A DNA stretch of 64,000 bases from Rugalucina vietnamica. Lineage: Eukaryota; Mollusca; Bivalvia; Lucinida; Lucinidae. Positions 60,789-64,000 of the stretch are shown one piece after another. The first letter of the stretch is position 1. Every line of letters begins with the position of its first letter. A program made the position numbers and the translations under genes. The notes beneath the pieces are model-generated. The model was not told the DNA's origin. It made no database searches and saw nothing but the letters and a program-made list of their open reading frames with translations. Location of the stretch: the NCBI GenBank assembly GCA_964017185.1, contig OZ024879.1, positions 46,397,383-46,461,382 on the forward strand. The letters run 5' to 3'.

Positions 60789-60811
60789 CGTACGGCGACG
60801 TCATCTGTAGG

Positions 60812-62095
60812 GGACCGGAATGTCCGCGGCCCGGAATGTCCGCAAAAAAAATTAAGTTGTTTTAAATATGTATAAAAACATAAATAATCGTTAAATAAGT
60901 CTATTAAATGCAAAAAATCGGAGAAATCATTTTCATAAAAATGAAAAAAGAACTTAGAAAAAATTCCTTGCGGACATTCCGGGACGCCCCAAAGGGACCG
61001 AAATGTCCGCAGGCCCGAACTGTCCGTAAATGTTTTTTCTCTTTAAACCGATAAAAATAGCCATCGATTATGCTTTATTAATGCGATGAAAGAAATAAAG
61101 TATAAATATAATGACCATATGACCCACAAACCTCGAATGTCTGATTATACTAAAAACATGTTTGACCGTTTGGTCACAATTTCTTCCATGTTTACACAAT
61201 TGTGATTCTGTCGTTCAAATTATTGCATTTCAACGGTAAACTTTAACTCTTGAGTGAGTTTACATGACATTATTCATCGTAATTAACAGTTTTAATAGCT
61301 ATAGTTTCAATAAAAAAATCTTGCCGACATCCCGGACCATTTAGACCGCCCCGCAATGTCCGCAACTTATACTAGATGATGAAAACGGTTAAAGATTAAA
61401 AAGCATGGCATATTATTGCGAAAGTTGAAGCAATTAATGATAAACTAATTGTAAATTATGGTTCACAGTGCCTATTATACAACAGATCCGATCACTTTGG
61501 TCCCCACTGATTTCTATTATTGATAACAAATACATTATCTTTAAGATATGCTTTGCTTGTGTTTCAACGAACAGTCAGAACCCTTTTTAGTTTACATCCT
61601 TGTAAAAAAGTACAAGTAGGCAAAGATCAGGAAAAGGCGCAACCCACTCCAAAAACCAAGGTGGGAAAAAACCAAACTAACAATCAGGTACTTATACCAT
61701 GAAAACATTTCGTAAGCCGAATGAGCAGCTATTTTCCCAATAGGTGGCCACTCAGTTACCTTAACTTAACTAAAAATATGCAAACATACATAAGGCGCCA
61801 ACAGCACAAAAATATTTTAAACACCAAGACATAAAACAAAAAGAACCACCACAGAAGTATCGACTTGGAACGATCAGTAACACAAAGTTACTGGCGGGTT
61901 TAAATCGATTTTACACGGCCGTAACCTCACCCTCACGTTTCTTACGTAACAAATGCATTTCAACCGGACATCTTCAATGAGTTTACATGACAATATTTAT
62001 AGTTTTTAACAGATATAATAGGGATAGTTTCAATAAAAATGTTGCGGACATTCCGGTCCATTTTGGACGCCCGGCAATGTCCGCAAAATTTAAAG
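60812..62095. repeat. Array of GCGGACATTCCGG motifs, with tandem unit
   Basis: The motif or its complement occurs near 60815, 60828, 60969, 60997, 61016, 61324, 61361, 62044 and 62081, often as facing pairs. Segments 61230-61580 and 61950-62190 are diverged copies of one unit (GAGTTTACATGACA, ATAGTTTCAATAAAAA, CATCTTTAAGATATAC). An R1 copy separates them. Confidence 0.75.
61608..61940 (+). repeat. Dispersed repeat R1, nearly full copy
   Basis: AGTACAAGTAGGCAAAGATC, GTAAGCCGAATGAGCAGCTA and TACTGGCGGGTTTAAATCGA match 30187-30530 closely, apart from a ~15-bp deletion near 61642. Confidence 0.9.
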
Positions 62096-62179
62096 TTTAT
62101 TAAGATCTGATCACTGTTGTTATGTTATGTTATTTGAATACATCATCTTTAAGATATACATTTCTTGTGTTTCAATAGA

Positions 62180-62675
62180 CACCCTATAGATTCACTGTAC
62201 GACAGAAAAAGAGAGAGGTAGCTGTACAATCGCGCACCTCTTCTAAAATCACTGTACAGTCACTAATTGCTGAAAATCTCGTAATAGACAAATCAAACCA
62301 GACTGCGATTTGTCATGTTAAAGAATCCAAGATAGCGCATACTTCTGGTTTCATTCATTTTCTACAAAAGTGTTCGATTGTCAAACTAGAAGAGACAATG
62401 TTGCAATTTTCGACTTTTTTTTCGACTGCCATCAAAAAAGAATGCCTACCCCATGCTCCTACTAACATCTTTTGTGGTAATTTTGCCATAGCACGACATG
62501 CATGCGTGTGTAAAAGCAATCAAAGGTAAAAAGTGGCACATAAACAAATCCGATTACCAGAAAACACGCAAAATACTTACCACTATCGCGCAAATTTTGT
62601 CCGAAAATTGCGCTACTCCACTGGAGACAGCTACCTCTCTCTTTTTCTGTTGTACAGTGAATGATCTATAGGGTG
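62180..62675. mobile_element. 496-bp MITE with ~48-bp inverted ends
   Basis: CACCCTATAGATTCACTGTA and CGACAGAAAAAGAGAGAGGT on the left are matched by the complement of ACCTCTCTCTTTTTCTGTTG and CTATAGGGTG on the right, with a 3-base gap. There is no open frame of note and no clear target duplication. Confidence 0.85.
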
Positions 62676-62800
62676 ATATACAGTCGGGCCTTTTATATTT
62701 CACATGTCTTAATAAATAGTTATAAACGATTTTAAATATTTTATTACGTTTGTTCGAGGCCAATCCAATATTAGTTTCTGTATATTAAAACAACGTAATT

Positions 62801-62819
62801 GGGGGGGGGGGGGGGGGGG
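62801..62819 (+). repeat. 19-base G homopolymer
   Basis: An uninterrupted G run is followed by TTGGGCGGGGAGGGGGCG. It could form a G-quadruplex, and its length is likely variable. Confidence 0.9.
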
Positions 62820-62869
62820 TTGGGCGGGGAGGGGGCGTTAGCATTACTTGAAGACTGTTTGAAACATTT

Positions 62870-63550
62870 TTAAATCATATACAGTTTACTGACGGTTCCC
62901 ATATTCACAAACATGAAATTTGGGTATCGAAAACGTTACATGGGAAATAAGGGAAATTAAATGCTGAGTGGCTGCAAAACCAGTGTTTTATTTGTGTATA
63001 GAAAAGGTAAGCGGAGTAGTTCTTAATCCTTGCAATGTCCGACTCTGTGTATTCGTAACAGGGGAATACATGTTATTATCACCCCTAATAAACAATCCAG
63101 GTACAATATCCCATATCAAATGCGTATCTATTCTAGGTGATTATGAGCTCATATGGTTCAAACGACCCGGGGCTATTTACAATTTAAGCCTGTGCAATAC
63201 GCAACATAGACATAATGCATGTTCAGCGTTCGATGTAATAAATTCACTTGTGAAATTTCATTAAAAGCACAAAATTGGCATTTTCGCACCAAGTGCACAT
63301 GTGTGTGCATGCGAACTGGCGTGCGCGTGCCTTCACGCGTGCCTGCGCCCGTGCTCGGGAGGTTATTCCGTATCTCTAACTTATAACTTCTTATTTCTAA
63401 CTGTTAAGTTCTTACTTCTAACTTCCATGTTTGTATGTTGACATAGATGCTTGAGCCTGTATATATGTTCGCGTGTGCAGACACCATACCGTCCGTCCGT
63501 ACGTCTGTCTATGCTTGGGTCTGTACTGCCCATGGATGTTTCTGTATTTG
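62870..63550. other. Intergenic, alternating purine-pyrimidine tract
   Basis: No gene is recognised. At 63290-63360 there is a GTGTGTGCATGCG/GTGCGCGTGCC-type alternating tract, and at 63376-63425 a TTCTAACT-rich short repeat. Confidence 0.5.
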
Positions 63551-63556
63551 TATGTA

Positions 63557-64000
63557 CGAGGGGTGATCGGAAAGTACGTATAAAAATGCTGTAAAATAAG
63601 TTTGCGTCAACCGATTGATATGAAATTTAGTACAAATAAACATTGGTCCTTTTGTAATTAAATGCCATTCTCATTGTAAAACAATGACGTCAGACGTTCA
63701 TGCACGAGGCAGCGTAATGACGTCACTTCACGTGACCCGGCGCACCTGTACCCCTGGGTTGACTTTGTTAGTGTATTTGATGGGGTTGGGAAAGTTGGTC
63801 GACTTTTTTTAATGGAAACTAATCTTCTAACATTAATTGACCATTTTCGAAAATCTTAACAGTTTTGTCTATTTGACACAGTCGGTATGTGCAAGACTCT
63901 ACAGACAAATCCATTCGAACTTCACAAATATAAGCCGTGTACATTGCAGTTAATGAGTATTGAATAAAATGTGGGCATACGCAATCAAAACAGGTGTTAC
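63557..64000 (+). mobile_element. Mariner-like element start, cut by window end
   Basis: TA is followed by CGAGGGGTGATCGGAAAGTA, the usual mariner terminus. The transposase and the other end would lie beyond the window, so completeness cannot be judged. Confidence 0.6.

Larger units (their letters stand above)
55610..60800 (-). mobile_element. Long LINE, L1/Tx1-like, 5'-truncated in ORF1
   Basis: A 5.2-kb minus-strand retrotransposon has ORF1 (C-terminal part) at 60788-60063, a 60-bp gap, ORF2 at 60002-55680 and a short 3' tail ending in AAAGAAAGAAAGAAAAATAA near 55612-55635. The right edge stops at 60800 against an unrelated array, as expected of incomplete reverse transcription. Clade assignment rests on the L1-type ORF1 domain plus the APE endonuclease; sequence comparison would be needed for certainty. 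Confidence 0.85.

Noticed and set aside
62968-63264. 98-codon plus frame
   Set aside because: No recognisable domain, no splice context and it begins without a good ATG.

Overview
The window is animal nuclear DNA, most likely from a bivalve or closely related marine mollusc. It is AT-rich, its genes are split into many short exons by GT-AG introns, and it carries tRNA-derived SINEs with a Meta-domain-like core, many MITEs, one intact Tc1 transposase and a long non-LTR retrotransposon. The taxonomic call is an inference from repeat style and gene families; no species marker is visible. Layout: 1-3350 is a ~49-50 bp minisatellite. 3551-18891 (+) holds the 3' 15 exons of a MULE-transposase-derived, ZSWIM-like gene (about 842 codons visible, 5' end outside the window), with introns packed with MITEs. 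18892-21963 is the convergent 3' intergenic stretch with one cleanly flanked SINE. 21964-28314 (-) holds six exons encoding a very long charged helix followed by a divergent C-terminal AP-2 (TFAP2-like) domain. 29026-32616 (-) holds three exons of a Ulp1/SENP6-7-like cysteine protease. 33200-35700 contains two arrays of short motifs repeated in both orientations. 36000-46420 is a second, 56-bp satellite with a ~2.05 kb near-identical higher-order duplication and several insertions. 47900-55600 is a transposon graveyard with an intact DD34E Tc1 element. 55610-60800 (-) is a LINE with an intact 1440-codon ORF2 and a 5'-truncated ORF1. 60800-64000 has a third inverted-motif array, a MITE, a 19-base G run and the start of a mariner-like element. 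How the parts relate: gene 1 is a multi-exon host gene built from a transposase (N-terminal zinc cluster, DDE core, SWIM finger plus a second SWIM-like copy). The AP-2-like and protease exon sets lie head to tail on the minus strand. A weak internal donor at 29052 is in exactly the phase needed to join the protease to the helix and AP-2 exons, so they could be one composite gene; only transcript data can decide. The two satellites, about 33 kb apart, share a core close to TATGCCYTGTAGTCATA, so they appear to come from one ancestral repeat. At least seven copies of one dispersed ~350 bp repeat (called R1 here) lie on both strands, one of them split by the Tc1 element.
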